This document shows positions 35,829-45,019 of a stretch of DNA of 64,000 bases, in pieces. A program made the translations under genes and the position numbers. Where the stretch lies: assembly GCF_004331695.1 (NCBI RefSeq), contig NZ_SJSL01000005.1, positions 124,001-188,000 on the forward strand, written 5' to 3'. How positions within the stretch are numbered: the stretch's first letter is position 1; each line of letters opens with the position of its first letter. The notes below the pieces were generated by a model. The model saw only the letters and a program-made list of their open reading frames with translations. It was not told the DNA's origin and searched no databases. The stretch comes from Pedobacter psychroterrae. Its GTDB lineage: Bacteria > Bacteroidota > Bacteroidia > Sphingobacteriales > Sphingobacteriaceae.

Positions 35829-36329
35829 TCAACTTGGCGCTTCCATGCCAAACTCTGCCCATTCTTCTTTGGAAGGACCATACAATCCTGGTACTGGTAA
35901 GCCAAGCAGACGCATGATGACCGTCATCTGTCCACGGTGGTGACTTTGGTGATTAATGAGTACCCTAAGTACCGTTCCTTTTGTCCAACTGTCTCCGTAC
36001 ATTTCTACCTGGTCTTCCAGCCTGGAATCTGTCCATTTGGTATGTACCGCTTTTGCTAGGCGCTCGCTATAATCCTGGTAACAGGCTGCCATCGCGATAG
36101 CACTGTCTGGAGTAGATGCCTGTTCCAGCAAGTCGGCATCAAATAAGCCAGCTTTGTGGCCCATCTCTGTCAAGGTCTGTGTTAGGTGCCACGCCAGCCG
36201 TTCCAGACTTCGAACATTTTCATGGATCGTTTTATTTACGGTCTCATCTGTCAGCAAATTCATAATCTTAAGGGTTCCTTCCCTTTCGTATTGCCAATCA
36301 GTTATAAAATCAGTGATGCTTCTGTACAT
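35829..36329 (-). CDS. DinB family protein
   Basis: 166 residues with the DinB metal site: W-H-L-T-Q-T near 48 and the N-H-Q-S-H-H-R-G-Q motif near 127, which together give three His ligands. These proteins form four-helix bundles; some are thiol S-transferases. A pair of inverted repeats at 36371-36419 lies just upstream, between this gene and the divergent gene at 36557. It ends about 90 bases from the secreted protein at 35222-35737 and is in tail-to-head order with it. Confidence 0.88.
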   Translation of the reverse strand: MYRSITDFITDWQYEREGTLKIMNLLTDETVNKTIHENVRSLERLAWHLTQTLTEMGHKAGLFDADLLEQASTPDSAIAMAACYQDYSERLAKAVHTKWTDSRLEDQVEMYGDSWTKGTVLRVLINHQSHHRGQMTVIMRLLGLPVPGLYGPSKEEWAEFGMEAPS

Positions 36330-36370
36330 AATTTTTATTTGTTAGGAACTGTAAAGCTATTAAATTTTTA

Positions 36371-36422
36371 ACTAATTTATTTAGTATTTTCTTCTTTTTT
36401 ATAACTAAATATTTTAGTTTTG
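36371..36422. promoter_or_regulatory. Two ACTAA/TTAGT palindromes over a promoter
   Basis: ACTAA-5-TTAGT (36371-36385) and AACTAAA-TAT-TTTAGTT (36403-36419) are perfect inverted repeats whose centres are 33 bases apart, about three helical turns. The second overlaps TAGTTTTG (36415-36422), a TAnnTTTG -7 box pointing toward 36557. This arrangement suits a dimeric repressor bound at two sites. No regulator gene of the BlaI/MarR type is adjacent. Confidence 0.5.
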
Positions 36423-36556
36423 TATTAGCGAAATTGTTTACCCTAGAGTTTTCCCTCAGAAACGAAAGACAACTGAAGATTGACTAACAGGTATGTATTA
36501 AAATCAAGATTATCAACCGGGAAACTTAAGCAGTACTATAAAACCAAATCTAGAAC

Positions 36557-37000
36557 ATGATTGAACTGATATATTTTGAGAAAAATAACATACATGAAGC
36601 TTACCAGGTAATTCAGTTTCGTGCGGGTGAATCCTGGAGAATTGTCCGTGAAGGTGAATTGCTGGGTAGCCTAATCAAAAAAGATGGGGATTGGCAGATT
36701 AGCGGGCAATCCGAATTGGCGCCGCATTTAATTCAACCGATCGGCGGTCTGATTGACGCGCAGGAGTTTAATAGGCTGCCGGGCGACATTAAGTACCACT
36801 GGTCAGCCCAGATCCAGGATGTCATCCCTTCAGGGGATGCAGAATATCTGGTCATCACTAAACCAGGTATTGATTTTGACACTTTTTTAAAATTATTCTC
36901 AGCATATATTCCCAATCTGCTGAAAGTTGAATGGCCCATATTATTTAGGCTATACAATGCTGACATGAGCGCTGATGCGCAACTGACTGCTCAGCGCTAA
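36557..37000 (+). CDS. Conserved hypothetical protein
   Basis: 147 residues, acidic, no signal peptide. It starts M-I-E-L-I-Y-F-E-K-N and contains R-A-G-E-S-W-R-I-V-R and W-Q-I-S-G-Q-S-E-L. I do not recognise the family. A TAnnTTTG promoter with a palindromic operator lies 135 bases upstream. The following 330 bases hold no intact gene. Confidence 0.65.
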   Translation: MIELIYFEKNNIHEAYQVIQFRAGESWRIVREGELLGSLIKKDGDWQISGQSELAPHLIQPIGGLIDAQEFNRLPGDIKYHWSAQIQDVIPSGDAEYLVITKPGIDFDTFLKLFSAYIPNLLKVEWPILFRLYNADMSADAQLTAQR

Positions 37001-37040
37001 AAGGAAGATATTTCCATATCGTTCTATAAAATCTAGCTAG

Positions 37041-37226
37041 AGCAGTCTCCAACACACAACTTGGTCTGAATCTGAGGTATTTATCATCACCTTTAAAAAT
37101 GGTTATAAAATTAAATTCAGCAGTCTGTTAATTTGGGGCAATACGCTGTATCACAAGTTCCCTGAAAACCAAATCATTGAGGTTGAAAGATTTTTCCCAA
37201 CTGTAGATGATTCGCTAATTGGGTAG
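37041..37226 (+). other. Open frame without start codon, possible gene remnant
   Basis: Sixty-one codons are open between TAG at 37038 and TAG at 37224 with no ATG. The translation (V-F-I-I-T-F-K-N-G-Y-K-I-K-F and later I-I-E-V-E-R-F-F) looks like coding sequence, but I do not recognise it. It may be a relic lying between the hypothetical gene and the multicopper oxidase relic. Confidence 0.3.
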
Positions 37227-37332
37227 ATTTTCGGCGGGAATTACCGCTGCCGTAAATTTGTTGAATATTGAACAACCGGTAATACTAATACGCTGCAGAT
37301 ATGAAGATCAGTTTGTACACACGGCTACATGA

Positions 37333-37721
37333 AAAAATAATGCACAGGGCGACTATTCGCCGATGAAAAACGTGTTGGACATCATGCCGATGGAAAGGGA
37401 CACCATAGAGTTTGCTGCGAACGAACTAGGGGGCGATTGGTTCTTCCACTGGCCAATACGCGCTACCGTTTTTCGACAGAATTTAGATTGGGGCTCAAAG
37501 CTGATCACGGCAACGAGGTTGAGGCCTATTTCGGCAGATACATTGGTAAGACGCAATGGTTTATGCCATTCATTGGTTTTGATTATCACTATAATCGTAT
37601 GGGCAATACGGATAAGGAGTATATGGCCGGCTTAAGATATATCATGACTAAATATTTCTCCCTTTCCACCCACTATGACAGCGATATGGGCTATGGAGGA
37701 GGAATAAACCTCACTTATTAA
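37333..37721 (+). pseudogene. Remnant of a multicopper oxidase
   Basis: The first frame reads Q-G-D-Y-S-P-M-K-N-V-L-D-I-M-P-M-E-R-D-T-I-E-F and then G-D-W-F-F-H, the approach to the copper-binding HCH motif of the last cupredoxin domain. At about 37450 the H-C-H-I-L part is lost and a second frame continues with a beta-barrel-like tail (N-T-D-K-E-Y-M-A-G-L-R-Y-I, ending Y-G-G-G-I-N-L-T-Y) to the stop at 37719. A deletion with frameshift removed the copper site. Intact relatives exceed 700 residues and belong to copper resistance clusters. Confidence 0.65.
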
Positions 37722-37831
37722 GTCGGTCTAATACGGCTTTCACTTTACAAAAAAAAATCATTCCTTGATTTGCTTACAAACTTCAGGGGTTTGCATACAT
37801 GCGCGCGATTTGGCTTACCGACCTTTGGATC

Positions 37832-38836
37832 ATGGAAATAAAACAAATAGCATTGGGCAGCCAGGGTTTGGTTGTGCCTTTGATCGGCCTGGGCTGTATG
37901 GGCATGACGGGTTTTGAAGAGGCGAATATGTATGGCCCTGCGGATGAGCAGGAGGCCATCGCTACGATCCACCGTTCACTTGAGTTAGGCGGTAATTTTT
38001 TAGATACTGCCGATCTGTACGGACCGCTGAAGAATGAGCAGTTGATAGCTAAAGCGATCAGTGGTAAACGTGATCAGTATATTTTGGCGAGCAAGTTTGG
38101 GTGGGAGATCGATGATAACAATAAGGTAACCTGGGCCATCAATGGTAGAAAAGATTATGTAAAGAAATCTTTGGAGCGTTCGCTCAAAAATCTCAATACG
38201 GATTACATCGATCTGTATTACCTGCACCGCCTGGATAAAAATACGCAGATCGAGGAAACGGTAGAGGCGATGGCTGAGCTGGTTCAAGAAGGTAAAGTGG
38301 GTTATATCGGTTTGTCAGAAGTTTCGTCTGAAACGGTTAAGCGGGCAAATGCCGTGCACCCGATCACTGCCTTACAAAGCGAGTACTCTTTGTTCGAGCG
38401 GACGGTGGAAGAACGTGGGGTTTTGGCAACCTTAAAGGAATTGGGCATTGGCTTTGTAGCTTACTCACCGCTGGGCCGTGGATTCTTATCTGGGCAGATC
38501 AAAAGCATCGATGACCTGCCTGAGGATGATTTCCGCAGGGCAATCCCGCGCTTCCAGGGCGTACAGTTCGACAAGAATATTGAATTGGTGAAAGCTATTG
38601 AAGCGATGGCTAAAGTCAAGCAAGTCACTTCTTCGCAGCTGGCTTTGGCCTGGATCATGAGCAAAGGCATCCTACCGATCCCGGGAACGAAACGCCGGAA
38701 GTACCTGGAGCAAAACATTGGGGCAACAACTATTGAATTAACTCGGACGGATCTATCACAACTGGAAAGCATCGTGCCTTTAGGTACTGATACCGGTGCG
38801 CCTTATGATGAGTTCAGTATGGGCTTAATTGATTAA
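37832..38836 (+). CDS. Aldo/keto reductase
   Basis: With the ATG at 37832 the protein has 334 residues ([21 protein letters not shown]). The catalytic tetrad of the AKR13-like group is visible: Asp in L-D-T-A-D-L-Y-G-P, its Tyr in that motif, Lys in L-A-S-K-F-G, and His in Y-L-H-R-L-D. It reduces aldehydes or ketones with NADPH in the cytoplasm. An AraC-type regulator follows after 8 bases on the same strand, so the pair is probably one transcript. Confidence 0.93.
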   Translation: MEIKQIALGSQGLVVPLIGLGCMGMTGFEEANMYGPADEQEAIATIHRSLELGGNFLDTADLYGPLKNEQLIAKAISGKRDQYILASKFGWEIDDNNKVTWAINGRKDYVKKSLERSLKNLNTDYIDLYYLHRLDKNTQIEETVEAMAELVQEGKVGYIGLSEVSSETVKRANAVHPITALQSEYSLFERTVEERGVLATLKELGIGFVAYSPLGRGFLSGQIKSIDDLPEDDFRRAIPRFQGVQFDKNIELVKAIEAMAKVKQVTSSQLALAWIMSKGILPIPGTKRRKYLEQNIGATTIELTRTDLSQLESIVPLGTDTGAPYDEFSMGLID

Positions 38837-38844
38837 ATTTGTTT

Positions 38845-39732
38845 ATGAACGCCATTAACTCCATATCGGAATTTCACCGTTTGCTGTCCTTAACGGAACC
38901 CCGCCACCCGCTGGTGAGCGTGATCAATCTGGCAGAAAGTGTTTTTTTGGAAGACGAGATCTGGAAAGGTTTCGTTAACCGCTTTTATTGCGTGGCGCTC
39001 AAACGAGAAGCCAAAGGCAAGATCAGGTACGGACAGCAGCATTATGATTACGATAAAGGAGTATTGAGTTTTACCGCGCCTAATCAGGTACAACAACTGG
39101 ACCTGCAAAATATGGAATGCGGGTGCGGTTATCTCCTGATCTTTCACCCGGACTTCCTGTTACAGCATGCGCTGGCAAGCAGCATCCATCACTACGGTTT
39201 TTTCGATTACGCTGTTAACGAAGCGCTGCACCTGTCGGCAGAAGAAGAAGATGACCTGATCATGATTCTCCATAAAATTGATAAGGAGTGCCAGCATATC
39301 GATAGGCATACCCAGGAGATCATTCTGACGCAGATCGAGAGCCTGCTAAAATACTCCAACCGTTTTTATGAGCGACAGTTTTTGACCCGCAAGAATAATA
39401 ATTCAGCACTGCTGACCCGGTTCGAGCAGTTGATCGACGACTACTTTAGCAGCGACGTACAGGGTTTGCTCACGGTACAATATATTGCTGCGCAGATGAA
39501 CCTGTCGCCGAACTACCTGAGTGACCTGCTTCGGGTTCATACCGGGCAGAACACACAGCAGCATATTCATGAAAAACTGATCGCGAAGGCCAAAGAAAAA
39601 CTTTCCACGACCAGTCTTTCGGTCAGCGAGATCGCCTATGCCCTGGGCTTTGAACACGCACAATCCTTTAGCACGCTTTTCAAAAAAAAGACGAATTTAT
39701 CGCCGCTGGAATTTCGTCAGGCTTTTAACTGA
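38845..39732 (+). CDS. AraC family transcriptional regulator
   Basis: From ATG 38845 the protein has 295 residues; an upstream TTG at 38839 is less likely. Residues 1-180 are a cupin-like sensing domain (F-T-A-P-N-Q-V-Q-Q-L-D near 74) and about 195-295 the double helix-turn-helix (N-L-S-P-N-Y-L-S-D-L-L-R near 226, L-S-V-S-E-I-A-Y-A-L-G-F-E near 255). It likely controls its own operon with the aldo/keto reductase; this is inferred from position. Confidence 0.92.
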   Translation: MNAINSISEFHRLLSLTEPRHPLVSVINLAESVFLEDEIWKGFVNRFYCVALKREAKGKIRYGQQHYDYDKGVLSFTAPNQVQQLDLQNMECGCGYLLIFHPDFLLQHALASSIHHYGFFDYAVNEALHLSAEEEDDLIMILHKIDKECQHIDRHTQEIILTQIESLLKYSNRFYERQFLTRKNNNSALLTRFEQLIDDYFSSDVQGLLTVQYIAAQMNLSPNYLSDLLRVHTGQNTQQHIHEKLIAKAKEKLSTTSLSVSEIAYALGFEHAQSFSTLFKKKTNLSPLEFRQAFN

Positions 39733-39892
39733 TTAAATAGCTACTACTTCTTTTCTAAAACTATCAATGTACATATCATCCAATCCATCTGAAGGCCAGT
39801 AGCTGAGAATATGAAAGCAATTGATGGGCACATTTTAATCTGCACGGTTACAACTCTTAGTCAACCAGTTAATTAATGTTAAATCGCAATGG

Positions 39893-39900
39893 TAAATTTG
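39893..39900 (+). promoter_or_regulatory. -7 box TAAATTTG
   Basis: An exact TAnnTTTG element 43 bases upstream of the lipoprotein start at 39944. No clear TTG is seen at the ideal distance upstream. Confidence 0.5.
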
Positions 39901-39943
39901 ACGAAGTCATCTTTATTTACTTACTTCAAGAAAACGAACTCCC

Positions 39944-40258
39944 ATGACAAAGAACATTCTGATAGCATTGCTACTAATTGGAACATTTGGCTGTAAAAAA
40001 AGTAAGCTTAGCGATGACGACACCAACCGCTACAAGTGGAAAAGAGATTTGTATAGAGCGGTAGTCGAAAAGGAGAAACCTGCTTTATTTATTTCCAGGA
40101 ATGGGGGGACTGCATCAGATCAACCAGCGATTTTTGTAAGTTCAGGTGTTGTTGTTTTAACCGAGTACCGTAAGGATACACAACAAGATAGCATCTTTAA
40201 AGCTAGTGGCAAAATGCTGGTTTATAAGTATGAGAAATTGGAAAGAGTAGAAGAATAA
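39944..40258 (+). CDS. Small lipoprotein
   Basis: 104 residues with a short lipoprotein signal (lipobox T-F-G-C, Cys17) followed by K-K-S-K. The mature part is charged. Function unknown. The next lipoprotein starts 35 bases later on the same strand, which suggests a two-gene unit. Confidence 0.7.
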   Translation: MTKNILIALLLIGTFGCKKSKLSDDDTNRYKWKRDLYRAVVEKEKPALFISRNGGTASDQPAIFVSSGVVVLTEYRKDTQQDSIFKASGKMLVYKYEKLERVEE

Positions 40259-40293
40259 ATTTGAAACTGTGAGTCAATTTGTACATTAGCATC

Positions 40294-40887
40294 ATGAAAA
40301 CCGCTTTTGGTGTCCTGCCAGTTTTATTGTGCTTTCTGATTTCCGGATGTTCACACTATACGATAAACAGCGAAGGCTTTATTCGCCCGCCCTCTGGTTA
40401 CAAATTTCCTTACCGCAAAAAAGCCGCTCGGCTAACCTCAAATGAGCTGATTGATACTTCGGCGATTTACCTCATGCGTAATAGCAATTACTACAGAGAC
40501 AGCGAGGAGTACAAAAATCCGGATAGCTATATCAGGTTCTATGCAGACGGCAGGTTTAAGGAAATTGGGATAAAGAATACCGACAGCATCAAGCTTGCTG
40601 ATGTAAACAATATTCACAGAGGAATTGTCGGGTATTACCATTTGAACGTCAGGGTCATTAAACTTCAATATTATTCAGACCTGAACGGTGGATCACATCA
40701 ATTGAAATTCGGACGGGTTAGCGAAAACGGGGATCTGGTCTTGCTCCATGAGAATCCACGAACTTATTTTGGTATCGGATATTCAGATGAGGGGATCATA
40801 AGAAAGATTGAAAAAGGATTTTTCAATCCTGAAGTTCATAGAAAAGTTAAACTCAAAGGCATGGTCTACACCAGTCCCGACTGGTAA
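40294..40887 (+). CDS. Lipoprotein of unknown function
   Basis: From ATG 40294 the protein has 197 residues with a lipoprotein signal (lipobox I-S-G-C). The mature part is rich in Tyr and Arg (Y-R-D-S-E-E-Y, F-Y-A-D-G-R-F-K-E-I-G near 85) and predicted mostly beta. I do not recognise a function. It follows another small lipoprotein by 35 bases. Confidence 0.72.
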   Translation: MKTAFGVLPVLLCFLISGCSHYTINSEGFIRPPSGYKFPYRKKAARLTSNELIDTSAIYLMRNSNYYRDSEEYKNPDSYIRFYADGRFKEIGIKNTDSIKLADVNNIHRGIVGYYHLNVRVIKLQYYSDLNGGSHQLKFGRVSENGDLVLLHENPRTYFGIGYSDEGIIRKIEKGFFNPEVHRKVKLKGMVYTSPDW

Positions 40888-40923
40888 GCGGATAAGCCAT
40901 TAGTATACCAGTTTATCAACCAG

Positions 40924-41424
40924 CTATTGGTGCACTGCGAAAGTGACACTATCTTTCGCTGACACTCCGCTTATTTCCTGAGCCACATAACGAACCACGT
41001 ATCTACCTGCTTTATCGACCCTATAAATTTTACTCAGGTCTACTTTTACACTCAGGCTGTCGCCAGGCTTTACGGTTATATAGCTATCTGCAGGCGGTGG
41101 CATAATCCGTTTGGCCATAGCACCCATGTATGGTACTTCAGCACCCAGCTCATCAGTAATGTCCAGGTATTTGCTCATTGGCGGTTCGAACGGTGTGTGC
41201 CATTTGCAAAACTGCTGGCTCTCACTCGACCTGTTATATATAGTAAACCGCATTTCCAGGGGATCGCCAAGTTTGAATTCCGGCCTTATAAGCATTTTGG
41301 CCCACAATTGAGCGGACGTTGTTGTATCTGCACCGAGGACATTTGAGTCAGTATGTTTTCCGGCCGTGCCGCAAGCTGCAAATAGGAAAATTGCGGCAGC
41401 AAGAAATAGAGATCTGTTCTTCAT
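40924..41424 (-). CDS. Lipoprotein with protease-inhibitor-like beta-sandwich
   Basis: 166 residues with lipobox F-A-A-C. The mature part contains E-F-K-L-G-D-P-L-E-M-R-F-T-I-Y-N-R-S near 52, C-K-W-H-T-P-F-E-P near 78, V-K-P-G-D-S-L-S-V-K-V-D-L-S near 121 and G-R-Y-V-V-R-Y near 141. This is the Ig-like pattern found in BsuPI-type inhibitors and in the N-terminal part of some deuterolysin-like proteases. A binding or inhibitory role in the envelope is plausible. Single gene convergent with the lipoproteins on the other strand. Confidence 0.7.
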   Translation of the reverse strand: MKNRSLFLAAAIFLFAACGTAGKHTDSNVLGADTTTSAQLWAKMLIRPEFKLGDPLEMRFTIYNRSSESQQFCKWHTPFEPPMSKYLDITDELGAEVPYMGAMAKRIMPPPADSYITVKPGDSLSVKVDLSKIYRVDKAGRYVVRYVAQEISGVSAKDSVTFAVHQ

Positions 41425-41535
41425 GATAGTTATTTAATAGTCGTAACGTTTCATACAGCATAAACGCTACAGAATTGCAAATTAATAAAAGGCGCGAAAG
41501 GAAAAGATTGATAATGATATTAAAAGGATCCATAA

Positions 41536-41730
41536 TCAATCTTCCCTATTGTCAAAATCTTCAGAAGAACTTCCAGTGTGACTCTCATCATCTCCAGGAT
41601 TTTCCTCCGGTTTGTCAGAAGAACCTGTAAACGCATCATCAGTCAGGGAATCATACCCTTGCGTTCCTGTATTATCTAAACCATCCCTTGGACTTACCGG
41701 AGTGGATGGTGTAATTTGCTTCTTAGCCAT
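41536..41730 (-). CDS. Small acidic, disordered protein
   Basis: 64 residues, strongly acidic and rich in Ser, Thr, Asp and Gly, with no hydrophobic core. It begins M-A-K-K-Q-I-T-P-S-T-P. It starts 20 bases after the stress-type SDR gene and probably belongs to that operon. Similar short acidic peptides accompany stress genes in Bacteroidota; function unknown. Confidence 0.65.
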   Translation of the reverse strand: MAKKQITPSTPVSPRDGLDNTGTQGYDSLTDDAFTGSSDKPEENPGDDESHTGSSSEDFDNRED

Positions 41731-41750
41731 AGTCGTAATTTTATGTAACT

Positions 41751-42656
41751 TTAAGGTTGTCCACCGCCACCTGCTGCACCGTAGATCTGACCCGTTGAAT
41801 AACTCCCTTCATTTGCCGCCAGCTCTACATAGATAGAACATAATTCAGCAGGCTGACCCGGCCTGGCTAAAGGTGTATCCCCACCGAAATTTTTCAGTTT
41901 TTCCATTGTTGCCCCACCGCTCACCTGTAAAGCCGTCCATACAGGACCGGGTGCCACTCCGTTTACACGGATCCCTTTTGGCCCCAGTTGCTTTGCCAAC
42001 GACCTGACATAACTGGTATTTGCCGCTTTGGTCTGTGCATAATCAAAGAGCTCAGCCGAAGGATCAGTTGCCTGTACCGAAGTGGTTGCGATAATCACTG
42101 ACCCAGGCTTTAAGTGGGGTAAAGCAGCCTTACTAATCCAAAATGGCGCGTAAATGTTTGTTTTCATTGTAGCATCAAAATCCTCAGAACTAATGTCCAT
42201 AATAGATTCCTTTGTTTGCTGACGGGCAGCATTGTTGACCAGGATATCCAGTCCTCCCAAACCTTTCACGGCTTCCTCTACCAGCCGCTTACAAAACGCT
42301 TCTTTCCGCAGATCGCCAGGAATGGCGATCGCCTTACGTCCCTCTTTTTTGATCAGTTCAATCACTTCTTTTGCATCCTGTTCTTCTGCCGGCAAGTAGT
42401 TAATGGCTACATCAGCGCCCTCCCTTGCATACGCAATAGCAGCTGCACGCCCGATTCCCGAATCGCCACCAGTAATCAGCGCCTTACGCCCCTTCAAACG
42501 CCCTGAACCTTTGTAACTGGTTTCCCCGTGATCGGGCTTTGGATCCATTTTTCCAGCTAAGCCCGGCCAGGGTTGTTTTTGTTCCTTAAACGGTGGTTTC
42601 GGATACTTCGTGGTCGGATCCTCAAGTATGTTATCCTTTTTCATAGTTTTCATCAT
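41751..42656 (-). CDS. General-stress-type SDR oxidoreductase
   Basis: 301 residues. An N-terminal extension (about 1-50, rich in Pro and Lys, with W-P-G-L-A-G-K-M-D-P-K-P-D-H-G) precedes the SDR core: TGGDSGIGRA near 62-71, N-N-A-A-R-Q near 141 and Y-A-Q-T-K near 203. This extended architecture is that of the YhdF/YdaD group of stress-induced SDRs. It uses NAD(P)H; substrate unknown. The upstream ADH stop and this ATG are directly adjacent, so the pair is translationally close. Confidence 0.9.
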   Translation of the reverse strand: MMKTMKKDNILEDPTTKYPKPPFKEQKQPWPGLAGKMDPKPDHGETSYKGSGRLKGRKALITGGDSGIGRAAAIAYAREGADVAINYLPAEEQDAKEVIELIKKEGRKAIAIPGDLRKEAFCKRLVEEAVKGLGGLDILVNNAARQQTKESIMDISSEDFDATMKTNIYAPFWISKAALPHLKPGSVIIATTSVQATDPSAELFDYAQTKAANTSYVRSLAKQLGPKGIRVNGVAPGPVWTALQVSGGATMEKLKNFGGDTPLARPGQPAELCSIYVELAANEGSYSTGQIYGAAGGGGQP

Positions 42657-43814
42657 TTAGGGTTTTAAAACAACTTTCACACAATCATCCGCTTTTTCGT
42701 CAAAAAGCTTATATCCCTGCGCCACCTCGCTCAAAGGAAGGCTATGTGTGATGATGTCGTCCAGCACCACCTTTTCTTCCTTTACCAGCGAAATCAAATG
42801 ATCGATATAATTCAATACCGGAGCCTGTCCCTGTTTAATGGTGATTCCTTTATCAAACATTCTAAACAGTGGAAAATTATCATAAGGGCTACCATAAACG
42901 CCCAGGATTGATACCGTTCCGCTACGACGGACCGCTTCAAAACACATTTCGAGTACCTTTATGCTCCCTTTTTCAAAATTAATCGTTGCTTTTACTTTAT
43001 CCATAAAACTGCGTTCGGGCTCAAATCCCACCGCATCTATGCAAACATCCGCACCTCTTCCCTGGGTCATTTCACGAATTGCTTCCACTACATCGACTTT
43101 ATGAGGGTTAAGTATATCTACTTTGTTCACCGCTTTTGCCTTTTCCAGGCGATAATCTAATGGATCAATGGCAATCACACGGCTCGCTCCATTTAACCAG
43201 GCAGCTTTTTGTGCCATTAGTCCGACAGGGCCAGATCCAAAAATTGCTACGACTTCTCCGCCTTTAAGTTGTGCCCAGTCTACACCAGACCATCCCGTAG
43301 GGAAAATATCCGTTAAAAAAAGTGCCTGCTCATCGGTCAGGTTATCCGGAATGATCCTCGGACTCACATCTCCATAAGGCACACGCACATACTCTGCCTG
43401 TCCACCAGAATACCCACCATACAGATCAGTATAGCCAAATAACCCCGCTCCCTTTTGATCCATCATATCTCCATTAGGGCCATAATGTTTATAGTTGGAG
43501 TTCTCACAACTCGGCGAAGCGCCATGGTTACAGAAAAAACAAGATCCGCAGGCTATTGGAAAAGGAACAATCACGCGGTCTCCTTTTTTCAGGTTTTTGA
43601 TCTCCGCACCCACTTCTTCAACGATTCCCATAAACTCATGACCCATCACCATATCTGTAGTCTGCGGAACCGCTCCACTTAAAATGTGTAGGTCAGAACC
43701 GCATATCGCTGTGCTGGTTACTTTTAAAATGATATCGGTGGCCAACTCGATCCTTGGATCGGCGACTGTGGTATAACTGATGTCTCCGGGTTTGTGAAAT
43801 ACTGCTGCTTTCAT
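42657..43814 (-). CDS. Zinc-dependent alcohol dehydrogenase, formaldehyde-DH-like
   Basis: From the ATG at 43814 the protein has 385 residues (MKAAVFHKPGDISY); the frame extends 7 codons upstream. Catalytic zinc ligands are Cys in A-I-C-G-S-D-L-H near 38 and H-E in M-G-H-E-F near 59; the structural zinc Cys cluster is C-G-S-C-F-F-C-N-H-G near 91. The NAD-binding loop is F-G-S-G-P-V-G near 192. This is the medium-chain dehydrogenase subgroup related to glutathione-independent formaldehyde dehydrogenase. First gene of a stress-like operon with the SDR and the acidic peptide. Confidence 0.9.
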   Translation of the reverse strand: MKAAVFHKPGDISYTTVADPRIELATDIILKVTSTAICGSDLHILSGAVPQTTDMVMGHEFMGIVEEVGAEIKNLKKGDRVIVPFPIACGSCFFCNHGASPSCENSNYKHYGPNGDMMDQKGAGLFGYTDLYGGYSGGQAEYVRVPYGDVSPRIIPDNLTDEQALFLTDIFPTGWSGVDWAQLKGGEVVAIFGSGPVGLMAQKAAWLNGASRVIAIDPLDYRLEKAKAVNKVDILNPHKVDVVEAIREMTQGRGADVCIDAVGFEPERSFMDKVKATINFEKGSIKVLEMCFEAVRRSGTVSILGVYGSPYDNFPLFRMFDKGITIKQGQAPVLNYIDHLISLVKEEKVVLDDIITHSLPLSEVAQGYKLFDEKADDCVKVVLKP

Positions 43815-43983
43815 AATAGATGTTTTAGTTAGCATAAATTCAACACCTTGTTAAACAGAATGTTTCATAAAAATTATTTTAACATTTATTAAACAAAAAG
43901 TCAAACCCCGCTGTTCTTGTCCCCATAATGAATTAAAACCATTTCACCCAAGACCTGTTCTTAAATAAAAATATCCAGAAATT

Positions 43984-44352
43984 ATGCTGACAGTTATTCA
44001 AAACCTACCCGATCATATCTTCGGAGTCCGCGCAAGCGGAGAGGTCACCAAAGATGACCTTAAAAATGTGTTACTGCCCGGACTAGAATCCCTAAGCGAA
44101 CGCTACAAAGAAATTTATTATCTGCTGGTACTGGAAACCGATGTCCAGAATTTCACCGCTGGAGCCTGGATACAAGACCTGGTTGCCGGAATCAAACATT
44201 TCACAGACTGGAAAAAAATGGCCATCGTAACCGATCAGAAAGCAGTCGAAAAATTCACAGATATTTTCAGTTATGTCAGTCCCGGAGAAGCAAAAGGATT
44301 CGAGTTAAATGACCTTCAAGCTGCCATAGACTGGCTAAGCATTAAATCCTGA
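43984..44352 (+). CDS. SpoIIAA-like STAS/SEC14 domain protein
   Basis: 122 residues of the SpoIIAA-like family: F-G-V-R-A-S-G-E-V-T-K-D-D near 13, Y-Y-L-L-V-L-E-T near 45, W-K-K-M-A-I-V-T-D near 75 and F-E-L-N-D-L-Q-A-A-I-D-W near 106. Function unknown, though members often sit with stress and membrane-protein genes. It starts the operon with the membrane protein at 44358, with 5 bases between them. Confidence 0.85.
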   Translation: MLTVIQNLPDHIFGVRASGEVTKDDLKNVLLPGLESLSERYKEIYYLLVLETDVQNFTAGAWIQDLVAGIKHFTDWKKMAIVTDQKAVEKFTDIFSYVSPGEAKGFELNDLQAAIDWLSIKS

Positions 44353-44357
44353 ACACC

Positions 44358-44798
44358 ATGAGCAAAATTAAAAACCTGGTTGCCGGACTAGCCGGCGCCA
44401 TCGCCTTAAACGTACTGCACGAAAGTTTAAAGAAAAAAAGCCCTGATATGCCCAGAGTAGACCTGCTCGGTGAAGACGCCCTGCAGAAAGCACTTCATTA
44501 CTTTGGTGCAGACATTCAAAGCAAAGAAAATCTTTACCAGGCCACCCTTGCAGGAGATATCATCGGCAATACCCTCTACTATAGCCTGATCGGCGCAGGA
44601 AATCCAAAATACTTATGGCCAAAAGTCGCCATGATGGGACTAAGTGCGGGCATTGGCGCAGTTACTTTACCAGAGCCCATGGGTTTAGATCCAGAACCAG
44701 TCGCTAAAAACAATCAGGTCAAAACCCTCACCATCGGATATTACTTGTTGGGAGCAGTTGTTACAGGACTAGCCTTGACTTTGATGAAAAAAACCTAG
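44358..44798 (+). CDS. Small membrane protein of unknown function
   Basis: 146 residues. Hydrophobic segments at about 6-20, 65-80, 92-110 and 122-140. It begins M-S-K-I-K-N-L-V-A-G-L-A-G-A-I and contains D-L-L-G-E-D-A-L-Q-K-A near 35. I recall similar proteins in Sphingobacteriaceae next to SpoIIAA-like genes, but cannot assign a function. Probably cotranscribed with the preceding gene. Confidence 0.72.
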   Translation: MSKIKNLVAGLAGAIALNVLHESLKKKSPDMPRVDLLGEDALQKALHYFGADIQSKENLYQATLAGDIIGNTLYYSLIGAGNPKYLWPKVAMMGLSAGIGAVTLPEPMGLDPEPVAKNNQVKTLTIGYYLLGAVVTGLALTLMKKT

Positions 44799-44902
44799 CG
44801 TCAATTACACTAAAACTTTACCGGAGTTATATTTAAGAAGACCGCGAGCAAGGAAGTCACATCTGCAAATAACGAAAATTTAACTCATGAAAAACTAAAA
44901 TT

Positions 44903-45019
44903 ATGGCAACTACAACAACAACCGAGCAAAGACCGCCACAAAATCTAAAACAGAAGCCAAGCAATGATAACCAAATTAGCGCATACCTATGGATTCCATT
45001 CAAATACTGGGCCTTGTAG
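44903..45019 (+). CDS. Possible 38-residue peptide overlapping the SemiSWEET start
   Basis: ATG at 44903 opens 38 codons rich in Thr, Gln and Pro (MATTTTTEQRPPQNLKQ). The frame runs 31 bases into the SemiSWEET gene, whose ATG at 44989 is in another frame. It could be a true leader peptide coupled to that gene, or a decayed short stress peptide. Evidence is only the start codon and composition. Confidence 0.35.
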   Translation: MATTTTTEQRPPQNLKQKPSNDNQISAYLWIPFKYWAL

